DNA of 64,000 nucleotides, from positions 90,962,619-91,026,618 of the forward strand of contig CM058238.1 in assembly GCA_030180135.1 (NCBI GenBank), in the 5' to 3' direction. Within the stretch, counting starts at the first letter, position 1; the number at the start of each line of letters is the position of its first letter. This stretch comes from Orychophragmus violaceus. Taxonomy: Eukaryota; Streptophyta; Magnoliopsida; Brassicales; Brassicaceae. The translations under genes and the position numbers were made by a program. The notes under the pieces are model-generated. The model searched no databases. It was not told where the DNA came from and was given only the letters and a program-made list of their open reading frames with translations. Positions 11,041 through 21,085 of the stretch are shown one piece after another.

Positions 11041-11344
11041 TACCAAGCTCGATTCACCAACCTCCGGTACAGAGACTGGTGTCACCAGGAAACAAGTTAG
11101 ATTCGCCAGGGAGGATATTGGAGCTTCCGGACATAATGTGGATGACTGGGTATTTCAGGTAGATAAATGCTTTGCCTTTAACAAGACCCATGAGTGTGTT
11201 GCAGAGCAATTGAAGGAAGTTGCTGTGTGTCTAAGTTACAGTGTTGTGAAGTGGTTAAGGTATGCGGAGAGGAAAGATTGGTCAGATTTCAGGGATAAGA
11301 TCAGGAGACATTTCAGGCTAAGTAGAGGTGGTTCAGTTAGTTGA
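11041..11344 (+). pseudogene. Ty3/Gypsy gag scrap
   Basis: The frame contains VDDWVFQVDKCFAFNKT, then VCLSYSVVKWLRYAERK and FRDKIRRHFR, which matches the order of conserved elements in the retrotransposon gag domain (PF03732 type) of chromovirus-like Gypsy elements. No zinc knuckle or protease follows; the frame stops at 11342. It is an isolated relic without LTRs nearby. Confidence 0.5.
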
Positions 11345-12183
11345 TGTCACTCAGTGTTCTGCATAGGGGTATGGTATAAGAGTACAAAGAACAATTTTAG
11401 GAATTAGTGGTGATGGGTAGGGATTCTAGTTGGTATCCCAAGCAAGCCAGGAAGGCAGCGCTGCGCGCCTACGGTCCTTTGCTGTGTTAAGCATGTGTTG
11501 CTGAGCTAACCATGTCAACAGTATGGAACCCCGCTCGTAGAGACCTTACTTAAAAAGAATACAAGCAAGTGTAGCTCACTCTCCCGAAGGGAGCTTAGTA
11601 GCAATAGTTAGTTAGAAACAGCAGCCGTGGATCAGTCGTTTCTACCATTTAAATGGGACAAGAAATTTTGAGACCTTTCAAACAGCGTATTCGCGGCACG
11701 AACCAGGCCCGATGGGAGAGTCAACTTTCTGATTTCCGAATTGATTGGAAAAAACTCAAAATTGGGCCAGAGACAGGTACATAAAATTCTCAGGGGCCGA
11801 AGCGCCAAGTAGGAGAGGTCAAAGTCAATATCTCGTCCGATACTCGTCATATCCTTTCTTTAAAGTGGAAACGGTGTTACCGTCATTGAAAAAGAAGCGA
11901 ACAGGGAACGGGGGGAGAAAGACTCGGCATTCAGGCCATGCTAGTACAGTTGTTTTCGTAGCTACACTTGCTTCCATCAAGAGCTCCCAAGGCCACCTGA
12001 TTTGGAGTAGCCCGTTCGTGGCAGAGATTTTCATTCCAGTTGGACTTTTCCAAATGCCAATCCTCTTAGTTGTGGAAGTGGTTGGAACGGTTTCCTATAC
12101 TATCGAGCAGCTGAGCTAGTGAAAAGCAGGACAGGGTCACAATCTTCCAAATTTTAAAAGCAAATAAACAAAATTCGGAGCTT

Positions 12184-12559
12184 GTAACACCTTGGTGAGA
12201 AAATCGGCAGGTTGTTATTTAGTAGAGATGTGTTCGGTTTTAATGAGTTTGTCTTGAACCGCATCATGCACCTGATGACAATCAAATTCAATGTGCTTCG
12301 TGCGCTCATGAAACACAGGATTGGCAGCAATATTCATAGCAGACTTGCTATCACAAAATCACTTCATTGGTTCGTCATGTTTGAAACCAAACGAGAGAAG
12401 TAACTTCTTGAAACATTTAAGCTCGCATAAAGCAAACGCCATAGATCTATACTCGGCTTCGGCGGAAGACCTTGACACTTTTGGTTGATTCCTAGTTTTC
12501 CAAGAGATCGGAGAACTACCAAGATAGAACCGTTCAAGCATGAATTGCTTGCTTCGCAT
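12184..12559 (-). pseudogene. Copia RNase H C-terminal relic
   Basis: On the minus strand the frame reads SPISWKTRNQPKVSRSSAEAE, the highly conserved Copia RNase H signature, then CELKCFKKLL. After a stop near 12359 it continues with DSKSAMNIAANPVFHERTKH and a degenerate ADFLTK box near 12190. Gag, protease, integrase and polymerase are absent. Isolated Copia pieces like this occur in plant mitochondrial DNA. Confidence 0.8.
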
Positions 12560-13224
12560 GTTGATTACCTCTCCTTGCTTGGCTTGGACTGTTCATGAGG
12601 TTGTCGCTTGAATTAATAGTTACAGGACAGTGACATCTCACTCCGCCTTGATCTTTCTTTTTCTACGATACAACCAAAAGATCTCCTTACAAATATCGAA
12701 GAGCGTATAGATCACATTTTAAGTTGAAGAAGAGGGCATAGAGTCACCGACTAAAGCAAGCCAGGAAAGGTAATTGCTTACAGACATACCAGGTTTTTGA
12801 ATAGCAGCTTACTCTCAAACACCGTATTCCGCTAAAACCATTTTCCACGCAAAAAAGACCGGCAACTGGTTGAGCTGATAGGACCAAATCTGAGATTGAA
12901 TCAAGAGCGTTTGTGGCTAAAAGACTAGCAGCATATTCTTCTTCAATTGCGACATGAGCTCATTCTTTCGCAGCTTATTCATCGTTTGGGCAAATGGATG
13001 TTGGATGGAGCTTGAACTAAGGGACCTGGGGCGTAGCCTTGATTCAAAGTGTCTAGGTACCAAGAGTAAAGGTAGGAGGGCTAACTAATATAATAGGGGT
13101 AGGGGTCCATCTCCAACATTGTCTATTCCAACCCTTGAGAGACTTACTATTAAATATACTACATCATGCTCCAATAGGATTCTTAATTACAAAAGGAAGA
13201 CAAAATACAAAATGAAAGTCGATC

Positions 13225-13521
13225 GTTTTTTTTTTTTTGCATTCCTGAGGAAGTGCATATTTTACCCGAATCCTCCGCCATAATTGTACAAAACTATAAT
13301 ATCATTGGATTTGATACACGAATCACTTTAAATATAAGAAGCCAAGTCGGCGGTTTGATCAGAGTGGAGAAAAAAAAGGACTGAACTCAAAATATTTTCG
13401 GGAGATATCCATTTTCCGGACAAGACAAATAAGATATCCCGACACAGTGGCATCTTGATACCGCCAGGAAGGGGAAAAACAACGGATCACACCAACCAAG
13501 AAAAAGTTTTTTTTTGTGCGG
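13225..13521 (+). pseudogene. rpoC2: Plastid rpoC2 fragment (C-terminal half)
   Basis: The frame reads FPEEVHILPESSAIIVQN, then ITLNIRSQVGGLIRVEKKK, ELKIFSGDIHFPDKTNKISRH and SGILIPPGRGK, the conserved C-terminal part of plastid RNA polymerase beta'' subunit. After a small gap in another frame comes QRITPTKKKFFFVR, also rpoC2. It is a transferred fragment without promoter or start and cannot be functional. Confidence 0.75.
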
Positions 13522-13534
13522 AACACAATCAATA

Positions 13535-13652
13535 TCTATTCAAACTCCTTTTACTTGTCGGAGTACATCTTGGATCTGTCGATTATGTTATGGTCGGAGT
13601 CCCACTCATGGTGACCTAGATGAATTGGGGTAAGCTCTAGGTATTATTGCGG
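13535..13652 (+). pseudogene. rpoC2: Plastid rpoC2 fragment (zinc-binding segment), out of order
   Basis: The frame reads TPFTCRSTSWICRLCYGRSP and then THGDLDELG, stop, ALGIIAG, which is the cysteine-rich segment of rpoC2. In a real rpoC2 this segment precedes the piece at 13225-13521. Here it follows it, so the two fragments were rejoined in inverted order, after deletion of what lies between. An in-frame stop replaces the expected glutamate codon. Confidence 0.7.
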
Positions 13653-13797
13653 GCCCCCAACTCTTTCGAATGTTGGTTTTAAGAATGAGTGATTGCCCTT
13701 CTCCGACCCTTACTGCCCAACTTGCGAGCGGACAGCTAATGCATTCTACTTATTGAACAGGGTTCTATGGTCGGTCTGCGACCCCTGGATACCGAAG

Positions 13798-13918
13798 ACG
13801 TCCTATTTCGTCGAAAATATATTTTACGGTATAGACGCTTATGACCTCCCCCTCTATGCCTTATGGTAATGATTCCTTTGCCATTACGACCTTTACCATA
13901 ACCCGCCTGCTGTCTCAT
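13798..13918 (-). pseudogene. rpl2: Plastid rpl2 fragment (reversed)
   Basis: The minus strand encodes GYGKGRNGKGIITIRHRGGG and then HKRLYRKIYFRRN, the N-terminal third of plastid-type ribosomal protein L2. The plastid rather than the mitochondrial version fits best. Both ends are truncated; downstream the frame runs into unrelated sequence (13653-13797) that may be plastid inverted-repeat spacer, recalled only vaguely. Confidence 0.7.
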
Positions 13919-13984
13919 TCAACTACATTTGTTCTTGTAATCTATAGCCTAACAGAAGGCAACGTTGAGGGGCTTTAGGAACTC

Positions 13985-14492
13985 AACAGAAAGGAGAGGA
14001 GAGAAATTTTGCCAACAATAAGATTTAAAGAAATGAGGAACAACCTTGGTCTTAAATTCAAATGGATCGAGGAGGAGTGTTAAAAATATATATATATTTA
14101 CTAAAATAATGATCCATTTAAATTGGATAAAAATAAAATAAGAGTTTGGTGTGGTAAGTGAAGAGAGTTGGTGGTAATGGTAAGAGTTGGTGAAAATGGA
14201 GAGAGTTGGTGTTAATGGTGAGAGTTGGTGTGTAATTTTAAATTTGTGTGGTTGTTAAGAGTTTGATTTTGTGTCTAATTGGTGAGTCTTGATCATTTGC
14301 AAGACATCCCAAAATCATTTCAATAATATCTTCTCTTAAGTTTTTTTTCTCTCTTGTTCTTTTTATAATTTTTTTTCTTGTTAAGCAAGAAATCTCTTCT
14401 AAATTTTGTTTTCTTATTTTCTTCTTTCTTTCATAAGAAGAAATGTTTATAAGAGTTTAAGTGAGATAAAAATATTATAATATATTCCAACA
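13985..14492 (+). mobile_element. Copia 3' remnant: polyprotein tail and 3' LTR
   Basis: The last codons of a Copia polyprotein are visible (RNNLGLKFKWIEEEC, stop at 14080) and lead straight into a 415-bp LTR at 14078-14492 (TGTTAAAAATAT to ATTCCAACA). Stop codon and LTR start overlap, with the purine-rich ggaggag acting as polypurine tract. The LTR belongs to the family of Copia copy B (40378-40927, reversed). Everything upstream of the tail is missing. Confidence 0.75.
14078..14492 (+). repeat. Copia LTR (copy B family)
   Basis: This is a 415-bp LTR with TG...CA ends and short internal repeats of the type gagagttggtg(gt)aatgg near 14155-14235. It aligns, reversed, with the LTR of Copia copy B once the 130-bp MITE of that copy is removed. 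The next bases are aatgt. Confidence 0.8.
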
Positions 14493-14576
14493 AATGTTAG
14501 AGTAAATAGCGTACTTAGCTCTTCTTGGCTGCCCCTTGCATTGCCTGCAATCATTATTTTAAATTTTAGTCATTGT
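14493..14576. other. Short spacer
   Basis: Only 84 bases separate the Copia LTR from the next Tat LTR. Nothing recognisable is present. Confidence 0.4.
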
Positions 14577-15121
14577 TGTTGGAGTCTAGATTAACACCTC
14601 TCTCAAAAAGGTCCATTTAGGAATTTAGGTCGGCCCAATAAGGAAAAAGTTTAACAGCTTCAGTTCGGGGTCGAAATGTCACCTCAACTCGGCCTACAAA
14701 AATTAGGTCAAACACAGGATGAGACGGAAAAAGGAAGGCAGCGCGCGTGATCATCACGCTGAGCAAGAAGATACGCTTCGAGGATACGCACGCCGAGATA
14801 TTAGGAAATATTCCATAATAGTTTTAAGGTTTTCTTTTTATTTTGCTGACTTCTGTAAGCCTATTTAAGGGCATCGAATTAATCAAATAAATCATCCAAT
14901 TTTTATATAAGTTTTCAGAGAACCCTTAGCATAAACCTATTTTAAGCAAAGTGTTCTCCAACGACTTAAAACACTTCTCTCAGCCGCTTTGTTTCTTTCC
15001 GGAAACCTAGCAAAAACCCTAACTCTTTCCTTTCTTCAAACCGAGTAAGAAACCTTTCTTTTGAATCCCTCAAGAAACCCTAAAACTCTTTCTATCTTTG
15101 GATAGGCCGAGTTGAGAATCA
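14577..15121 (+). repeat. Tat 5' LTR of G4
   Basis: A 545-bp LTR runs from TGTTGGAGTC to GAGAATCA. A primer binding site starts five bases later. No partner LTR was found in the window, consistent with the truncation at 16112. Confidence 0.75.
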
Positions 15122-15125
15122 AAAA

Positions 15126-15143
15126 TTGGCGCCGACTGTGGGG
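15126..15143 (+). promoter_or_regulatory. Primer binding site of G4
   Basis: TTGGCGCCGACTGTGGGG follows the LTR end by a few bases. The identical string follows the G2 LTR at 27995 and, reversed, lies at 35117-35132. Its TGGCGCC start is typical for Tat and Athila elements. Confidence 0.85.
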
Positions 15144-15170
15144 ATTTCTTAAGAAATTTTTGAACTCAGT

Positions 15171-16112
15171 ATGACAGGAAATCTTGATGACGTTGACCCT
15201 AAAAATAATCCTAGGGTCGATTGCGAACTAAGCGATCACGAACTTAGTGATCCCGATGACGGGGAGATTGGGGCACTCAATAACGGCAATCCGCCGCGAA
15301 ACCTTAATTCTGGACAAACCCAGAAAGGCAACAAGGACATCCCGCCAGCCAACGAAACCAAAAAACAAGTAGACCAAGACTCTGTTTTATCCGTTCTGAT
15401 AGCCAAAATCGATTCCCAGAATGATTTGCTAAAAGAATTCTCGGAGAAAATCGACCAGTTGCAGACCTAGCAGGACGAAATTCGCTCTGAGCAACAGTCG
15501 AGATATCCGTTCAAATCCCGACGCGTCATTCCCCCGAAAGCAAAGGGAGGCATCTTCAGTTGACTAGTCTATGATACCCCCGAACGCGATCCACATCCCG
15601 AGCAAGGCTCACCGCGAGTGAGATCTGAATGATGAACATGATTCGCATCGCGAATGAGTTTCGCGCCGAGAGCGAGATCTGAACGATGAACGAGAACGAG
15701 ACTCGCACCAAGAGCGAGATCTAGATTATAAACACGAATCACATCATGAACGAGACTCACACCGCAAGCAAGATCCAAATGATGGACATGATTTGCATCA
15801 CGAGCGATATCTGAGTGACGAACATGATTCTCACCACGAGCGTGGTGCACGTCATAGGCATAAAACATGTCATGAACGCGACTCACGCCTAGATTGCCAC
15901 TCACATCGCGAGCACTGAACGTCTTGCAATCATGACGACATTCGAGAAGGACCCACCCGTGGAGAAAATACCGATGACGTCAATCGAAAAATAATTGATT
16001 TAAGGGATACCCTCAAAGAACTAAGGGTCGTGGTCTACAATGTCAAGGGATCTGCCCCAAAGATCGATCGAATCATCGAGGAAACTCAGAGAACACCGTT
16101 CACTTCACGGTA
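15171..16112 (+). pseudogene. gag: Tat gag (G4), broken, with charged repeats
   Basis: The ORF starts MTGNLDDVDPKNN and is open to a stop at 15468 (QLQT). Later parts continue in shifted frames. Between about 15580 and 15900 the plus strand encodes imperfect repeats of an Arg/Glu/Asp/His-rich unit (DSHRERDLNDEH and variants), interrupted by stops. After this comes a capsid N-terminal segment, DLRDTLKELRVVVYNVKG and IDRIIEETQRTPFT, which aligns with G2 gag (IDRVIEETRQTPFT, near 29130). The rest of gag is gone. An antisense ORF over the repeats (15569-15904) is a shadow. Confidence 0.7.
15580..15900 (+). repeat. Degenerate tandem repeat encoding charged residues
   Basis: Units of roughly 33-39 bp with the pattern gagcgagatctgaatgatga and ...acgactcacaccg recur about eight times with drift. 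They keep codon register for long stretches, giving an alternating acid/base peptide. Confidence 0.6.
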
Positions 16113-17013
16113 TCTGCTTCTCTCCAAGAATCTTGGTTGGTTCCATGCTCCTTGGTTGATGATGACTTGATGTCCTCATCACCGCCTGCTTGCGAACACC
16201 ATTCTGTATAAGATGGAGCCCGGTATGATGAGGATCGCAGAGCTGTTATTGCTATATTTTGGGATTAGACATATCATTGGTGCAGAGCAGTATCAGGATG
16301 CTCATTTAGAGGCAGATGTGAACATGGGATCTATATTTTCACACCATCTAGAAGAGATCTAGACAAAACCTTTCATTGGGAAAGCCATCAAGACATAGAC
16401 TGTTGGGAGCCTTTTGACTCCTATCTTTGATCACTTTGGCATCGACATGAGCCATATGACTATCTGCACAGCGATGTCCACTATGGAAATTACACATCTG
16501 AGGAACACTCATTGGCTCAAGGGCGACAAAGACAGAGGAGAGATGCTTTGGAACTTCACTGATTCATCTGGTGTGGATCATCTGTTTCCTCTTCCCGACA
16601 CCAGACTCACATCGATAACAGGGGAGCCACTGAGGCTGAGATTTCAGCCATCTGAGGACCTTTGTAGAGCACCTCTGCGTCGCTCCACTATATACAGAGG
16701 TGCCTCCTATCGAGCTGCTGCTTCAGCTGTTGAGCACGATGCAGCTCCTGTTGCTGATCCTGATGAGACTTATGGGTTCCCAGACCCTCCCATGCCACCA
16801 GAGGATATGCTTCCTAGAGAATGGCAGAAGTGGATGACTGGTACAATAAAGGAGATGTGGAAGGGAATTTTCAGCTTCTCTTGTCGTCGCTCACAACGCA
16901 TATCTCACCCACAGCCACGACATCGCGCACCGCCACAGCGGGCACATGTCAGCCCCGAGGATGAAGTCATAGAGGAAGCTGCTGATTCAGAGGAGGACTC
17001 TCAGAAGTTCTAG
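16113..17013 (+). pseudogene. Athila-type ORF1/env-like relic
   Basis: The frame reads KMEPGMMRIAELLLLYFGIR, then stops at 16359 and 16396, and is open from 16414 to the stop at 17011. It includes MEITHLRNTHWLKGDKDRGE and a C-terminal part rich in Pro, Arg and Glu. The pattern of a region around HLRNTHWL and a following beta-rich part recalls the 'ATHILA ORF-1' family (PF03078), whose role is unproven; an env-like label is sometimes used for Athila third genes. No signal peptide or transmembrane segment is visible, which argues against a working envelope protein. Confidence 0.5.
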
Positions 17014-18341
17014 ATTCATTGCTGCTACTGGCAATGTGTTTCTTTTTCTTTTCTATTTCTTTTGTCTTTGAGTCATTTTCGTGTCTTTTTTTGAGTCAGT
17101 CTGTTAGTCCAATCTGTCTGGAACTTGGATGATTTTGCGTTTATGCATGTTACTGTTTCTTCTGGCATGATTTTCGAGTGATCTAATGCAGCTAACAGGT
17201 GAGAATTTGAGTGCTAACTCATTGACTTGACCATGGGATTATTTCTGTATCATGCGTACGATTCTGAAAATCAGTGTCAATCGACATCGAAATTAGTGTC
17301 AGTCGACACTAATCGTGTTCAGGTACGAAACTTTGACTCAATTTTCCTATCGTTCCAGATTGATTTTATCCGAACCCATGCTGTAATTGCACTGAGGCCA
17401 GTGCAATTTAAGTGTGGGAGAGGTGGTTACTGACGACGTGTTTTGTTTTCTTAGTGTCAGTCCTATGTTTTCTTTTGATTTTAAAACTGTTTTATTGAGT
17501 GAAAACTAGTATGAAACTATGATTTTTCGAGAAAACTTTTCGCTGGAACAGGAACTAAGTGACCATTGGACAGACTTGCAGTAGCTCTATGACTGTTAGA
17601 AAACCACACACTGATCAACCTACCAAGGACACCCATATCTTCTCAGGTATTCAGAGGATCCACTACTAACTTCACATCTAATCTTGACTAAATTTTCTCA
17701 CTTAGGGGCTTGGTATCTCTGGATCGGATTCCTCTGACGTGCATGACACAGCTTGTAAACCTGTCTGAGTATGGTTCTTCTTGTTCCCCTCCTTTGAAAG
17801 TAAAAAAAAAGAGAGAAAAACCGCGGATAAGCTAGTAGCTTCGAAGTGGTCACGGGAGTGGTAGAGACGCCTATTACCTCCTGTGCATCCATGGGAACAT
17901 GTCCAAAGTTGCACCCCGAATAAAAAAGGAAGAGCACTAATAAAAAAATGGTACCCAGTGGGGAAAAACCAATTATTAAGGGAGAAAGGGAAAAAAAGGA
18001 ATCATAAACCGATAGTTTGGTGGTCAGGTACTGATTGGGTTGAGTCCATGTGTCCTATGATCGATACTCCCTTGGTGAGACTGCACTTAATTATATATAG
18101 AGGTTAATGTGGTGAATTTGGATATCATGTCTTGATTGTGGAGTTTACTTGGGACAGTAGCTAAGTGTGGGGGAAGTACATTGTAGTCTTGATCTCTGCA
18201 GAGATATTTTCAGGTGAATTACTAAGTGAATGTGAATGCGATGTTCCTAAGATAAAATGAGTTTCTGTGTTTTCAAACCTCTTTTCCATACTTTGGTTTT
18301 TTGTTTGCTTGAGGACAAACAAAAGCTAAATGTGTGGGAGT
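17014..18341 (+). other. Athila 3' untranslated region with repeated polypurine motifs
   Basis: No gene is present. The motif aagtgtgggag(g) occurs at 17410, 18161 and 18328, the last one directly before the LTR, so the last is the working polypurine tract and the others look like copies. The phrase tttgcttgaggacaaac near 18305 recurs as tttgcttgaggacaagc at 24127 and marks Athila 3' ends. A paired motif gtgtcaatcgacatcg / gtgtcagtcgacact lies at 17274-17312. Confidence 0.6.
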
Positions 18342-19524
18342 TGATATATCATGGTTTTATAGGTTTTTAACCATGATATAAGTGTATATATATTGAGTCT
18401 TTAACCTTGTATTTTGAGTCTATCGAGTCTTTTACAGGTAAGCATGCGTTTGGAGCAAAGCTAGGAGTTTTGGAACATTTCTGGAGATTTCTGCAAGAAG
18501 TTGAAGTTGGAGGCATGACCATAATTTGATGTCGACCGACATCACATTTAGTGTCGGTTGACACTAAAGCCCAACGAAACCAATAAGCCGATTGATGACA
18601 TCTTTTGAAGAATTGCAAAAAGACCCAGAAGTTTTCTTATTCCTAATTTGGCCCCAGAACGTGTTTAGTGGGTTTTAATTAGGTTTTTGAAAGTGGTATC
18701 TCTTATCATTTGTTCTTGCTTTGTTTTGGATTTTGGTTTTGGAGATTGAGAGATTTTGCTTGGGGCTGATTCTGCTACTTGTAACCTTTGAGAGAAGAAC
18801 CCTATCTATTATATCTATTTAGTCTTTGGTTATCTATTCAAATTTGTTTTGTCTATTTGATATCATGTCTGAGTAGTAACATTTGTTAGATTTATGGATT
18901 CTCATAGGGTTTTTAATGCTCTGTTAGGTCACTGAATAATTAGGATTCTAAATCTATCTGTTCATCACCTAAGTTGAGATTAAAACTGAATTCTGGATTG
19001 ATCACCTAGGGTTCAGATCTTAGATAAATAATTTGGCACGAGAGTGTGAATTATAATCTGACAGAAATTAGTGTGAGCAATTTGACTAGATACAAAGAGA
19101 TTTGGTCTAGGAGAATTGTGAACTAAAGAACTTGCTATTAATGCTTGTCTAGAACCCTAAGATTGCAAAGAGATTTGAATCACTAGGTTGCTAGACATAG
19201 ATAATAATTGCAGCGAGAGTTGAATTATTTGACAATTGTGATTCTAGTTCTTGAACCTGTGCTTAATCTGAATCCTAACTAATCAAGTGTCTGACATTGC
19301 ATGATTTCCTGAGAACTTCCTAAGTTTAGAGCTTTTCTCCCATTGAAAAAAAACTCTTTTAAATTACTTGCATTGTTTACTGCTTTCATCTGATTGACTT
19401 AGCTTAATTCGAAAACAAATAATATGTTGCGTGAACTTGAGTCTCTGTGGATTTGATACCCTTTATACTACGATTGCATATCTGTGCACTTGCAGTTAGA
19501 ATAGGGATAAAATTTGCTCTATCA
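18342..19524 (+). repeat. Athila LTR, 1.18-kb type
   Basis: The LTR runs from TGATATATCATGG to GCTCTATCA (1183 bp). It matches the two solo LTRs at 33203-34389 and 61050-62233. It starts with a 10-bp inverted repeat (18345-18354 with 18371-18380). The left flank is a polypurine tract and the right flank is gag leader, so it is no simple solo LTR: it may be the 3' LTR of the left remnant, the 5' LTR of the right one, or both through recombination. Confidence 0.85.
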
Positions 19525-21085
19525 CCAACAAACCTCATACCTCGAGTAGAAGATATAAGAGCATTGGAAAGGAGCATATCAAGGGAGAAAAGACAACAAC
19601 TGATGTTTGAGCGAATACAAGAAGCTATGACTGACCTAAACCAACAACAGCATGATGGTGACGTTTTTGAGAACCCGGGCCATGAAGGACAAAGGCCAAT
19701 ACATCCACCAAGAGTGCATAGAGCCATCAGAACATACGACGAACCAAGCATTCATGGCTACCAAACTGGAATCATGGCACCAGCAGTGGACAACAACAAC
19801 TATGAAATCAAGGCAAGCATCATCAACATGGTGCATGGAAGCAAGTTTCATGGCTTACTAATGGAGTATCCACTAGACCACCTACACAACTTCGAGAGGT
19901 TTTTCCGGACTGTTAGAATCAATGGGATTTCAGAAGATGCTTTGAAGCTGATCTTATTTCCATATTCTCACTTGGAGATATGCACTAGACCACCTACATT
20001 ACCTCTTGGGATGATTGTAAGAGAGCTTTCCTATCCAAGTTCTTCTCCAAATCAAGGAATGAAATATTAAGTTTTAAACAAAAGGCCATAGAGAAGTTTG
20101 GAGAAGCATGAGAAATATTCAAAGGCTACACCAACCAATGCCCACACCATGAGCTCACTAAGGAGAGTCTTCTTAGCATGCTCTACCGAGGAGTCCTATC
20201 CAAATACCGGATGATGCTAGACACTGCTAGCAACTGAAACTTCTTGCAGACAGATGAAAGAGAGGGCATGCAGCTGGTGGAAAACTTGGCTCTTACAGAC
20301 TCAAACTATGAAGAAGATTATGACCAAACCTATCGGGAAGGAGGTGACAAGGAAGATCAAAGAAGGGAAATCAGGTCCCTTAATGAGAAGCTAGACAAGT
20401 TGCTCAAGGCAAAACAAAGGAATGTCAACTTTGTTGGAGACTTTGATCAACACCAAGGATGTCTTGAAGATGATCTGAGATGAGTAATGAGGGACATGCT
20501 GAAATGAACTACATTGTAGGACAAGGATTCAACAAGGGGTTCAACCAAAACTATATCAATCATCTAAATTTTTCCTATAGGAACAACAATATGGAGAATC
20601 CTCAAGACCAGACTTATCCCCCATTCAAACCTCAAACCAACAACACTATACAAGGATACTTCCAAACAAAGCAGAACTTCAACAACAATGGAGGTTTTCA
20701 GCAAAGGTAGCCGTACAACAACAACCAAGTAAGCTACCAGCAACAACAGTACAACAACAACCAAGGGAACCCACAGTTCTAAGGACAAGGAAACTCATCC
20801 AACCAGCCAAGACAGGAGGACCAAATACTTCAATTGATGAAACAGGTTTTGGAGAGCAACAAAAAGTTGTCAAGCGAGCCGAATGCAAAGTATGACAGAC
20901 TTGCAACAGAAGTAGCAAGCCTGAAGAATCAATATCCTCACATTGCATCAACATCAAAGCTACCACCAGGCATACTCCCTGGAAAACCATAAACAAACCC
21001 AAAGGAGTACTGCAATGCCATCTTCTTTGATGAAAACTCAGAGGTTGTTGAGAAAAAAAGGACAATGAAGAAAAATCTATACAGT
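19525..21085 (+). pseudogene. gag: Athila gag (broken)
   Basis: This is the structural Gag of an Athila-like Gypsy element. It reads IRALERSISREKRQQLMFER, then VDNNNYEIKASIINMVHGSK and NGISEDALKLILFPYS, the typical Athila capsid order. After a frameshift near 19990 comes SWDDCKRAFLSKFFSKSRNE and a C-terminal part rich in Asn and Gln (YNNNQVSYQQQQYNNNQ near 20715). At least six stops or frameshifts occur (20067, 20110, 20236, 20481, 20708, 20780 and on). No zinc knuckle is evident, as is usual for Athila. Confidence 0.82.

Larger units (their letters stand above)
9520..13984. other. Patchwork of organelle-like DNA and transposon scraps
   Basis: No intact gene and no element ends are seen in this 4.5-kb stretch. 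It combines a LINE-like scrap (10870-11040), a Gypsy gag scrap (11041-11344), a reversed Copia RNase H piece (12184-12559) and three plastid gene pieces (13225-13918). The rest (9520-10869, 11345-12183, 12560-13224) has no feature I can name. ORFs such as the one at 10494-10793 match nothing I know. Brassicaceae mitochondrial genomes are known to hold such mixtures, so a nuclear copy of mitochondrial DNA is the simplest reading, but I see no mitochondrial gene proper. Confidence 0.4.
14577..16112 (+). mobile_element. Tat-type Gypsy element G4 (5' LTR and broken gag)
   Basis: A 5' LTR (14577-15121), a TGGCGCC-type primer binding site and the start of gag are present. The element stops abruptly after the gag sequence IDRIIEETQRTPFT at about 16112, where Athila-like sequence begins. 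Its LTR is only distantly related to that of G1 and G2, so it is a different Tat family. Confidence 0.8.

Noticed and set aside
15569..15904. 111-codon minus-strand ORF over the charged repeat of G4
   Set aside because: It is the shadow of the plus-strand gag repeat, which has the same period and better codon register.
16113..17013. Working retroviral-type envelope gene
   Set aside because: No signal peptide, transmembrane segment or cysteine pattern is visible and the frame is interrupted upstream. The Athila ORF1-like label is safer.
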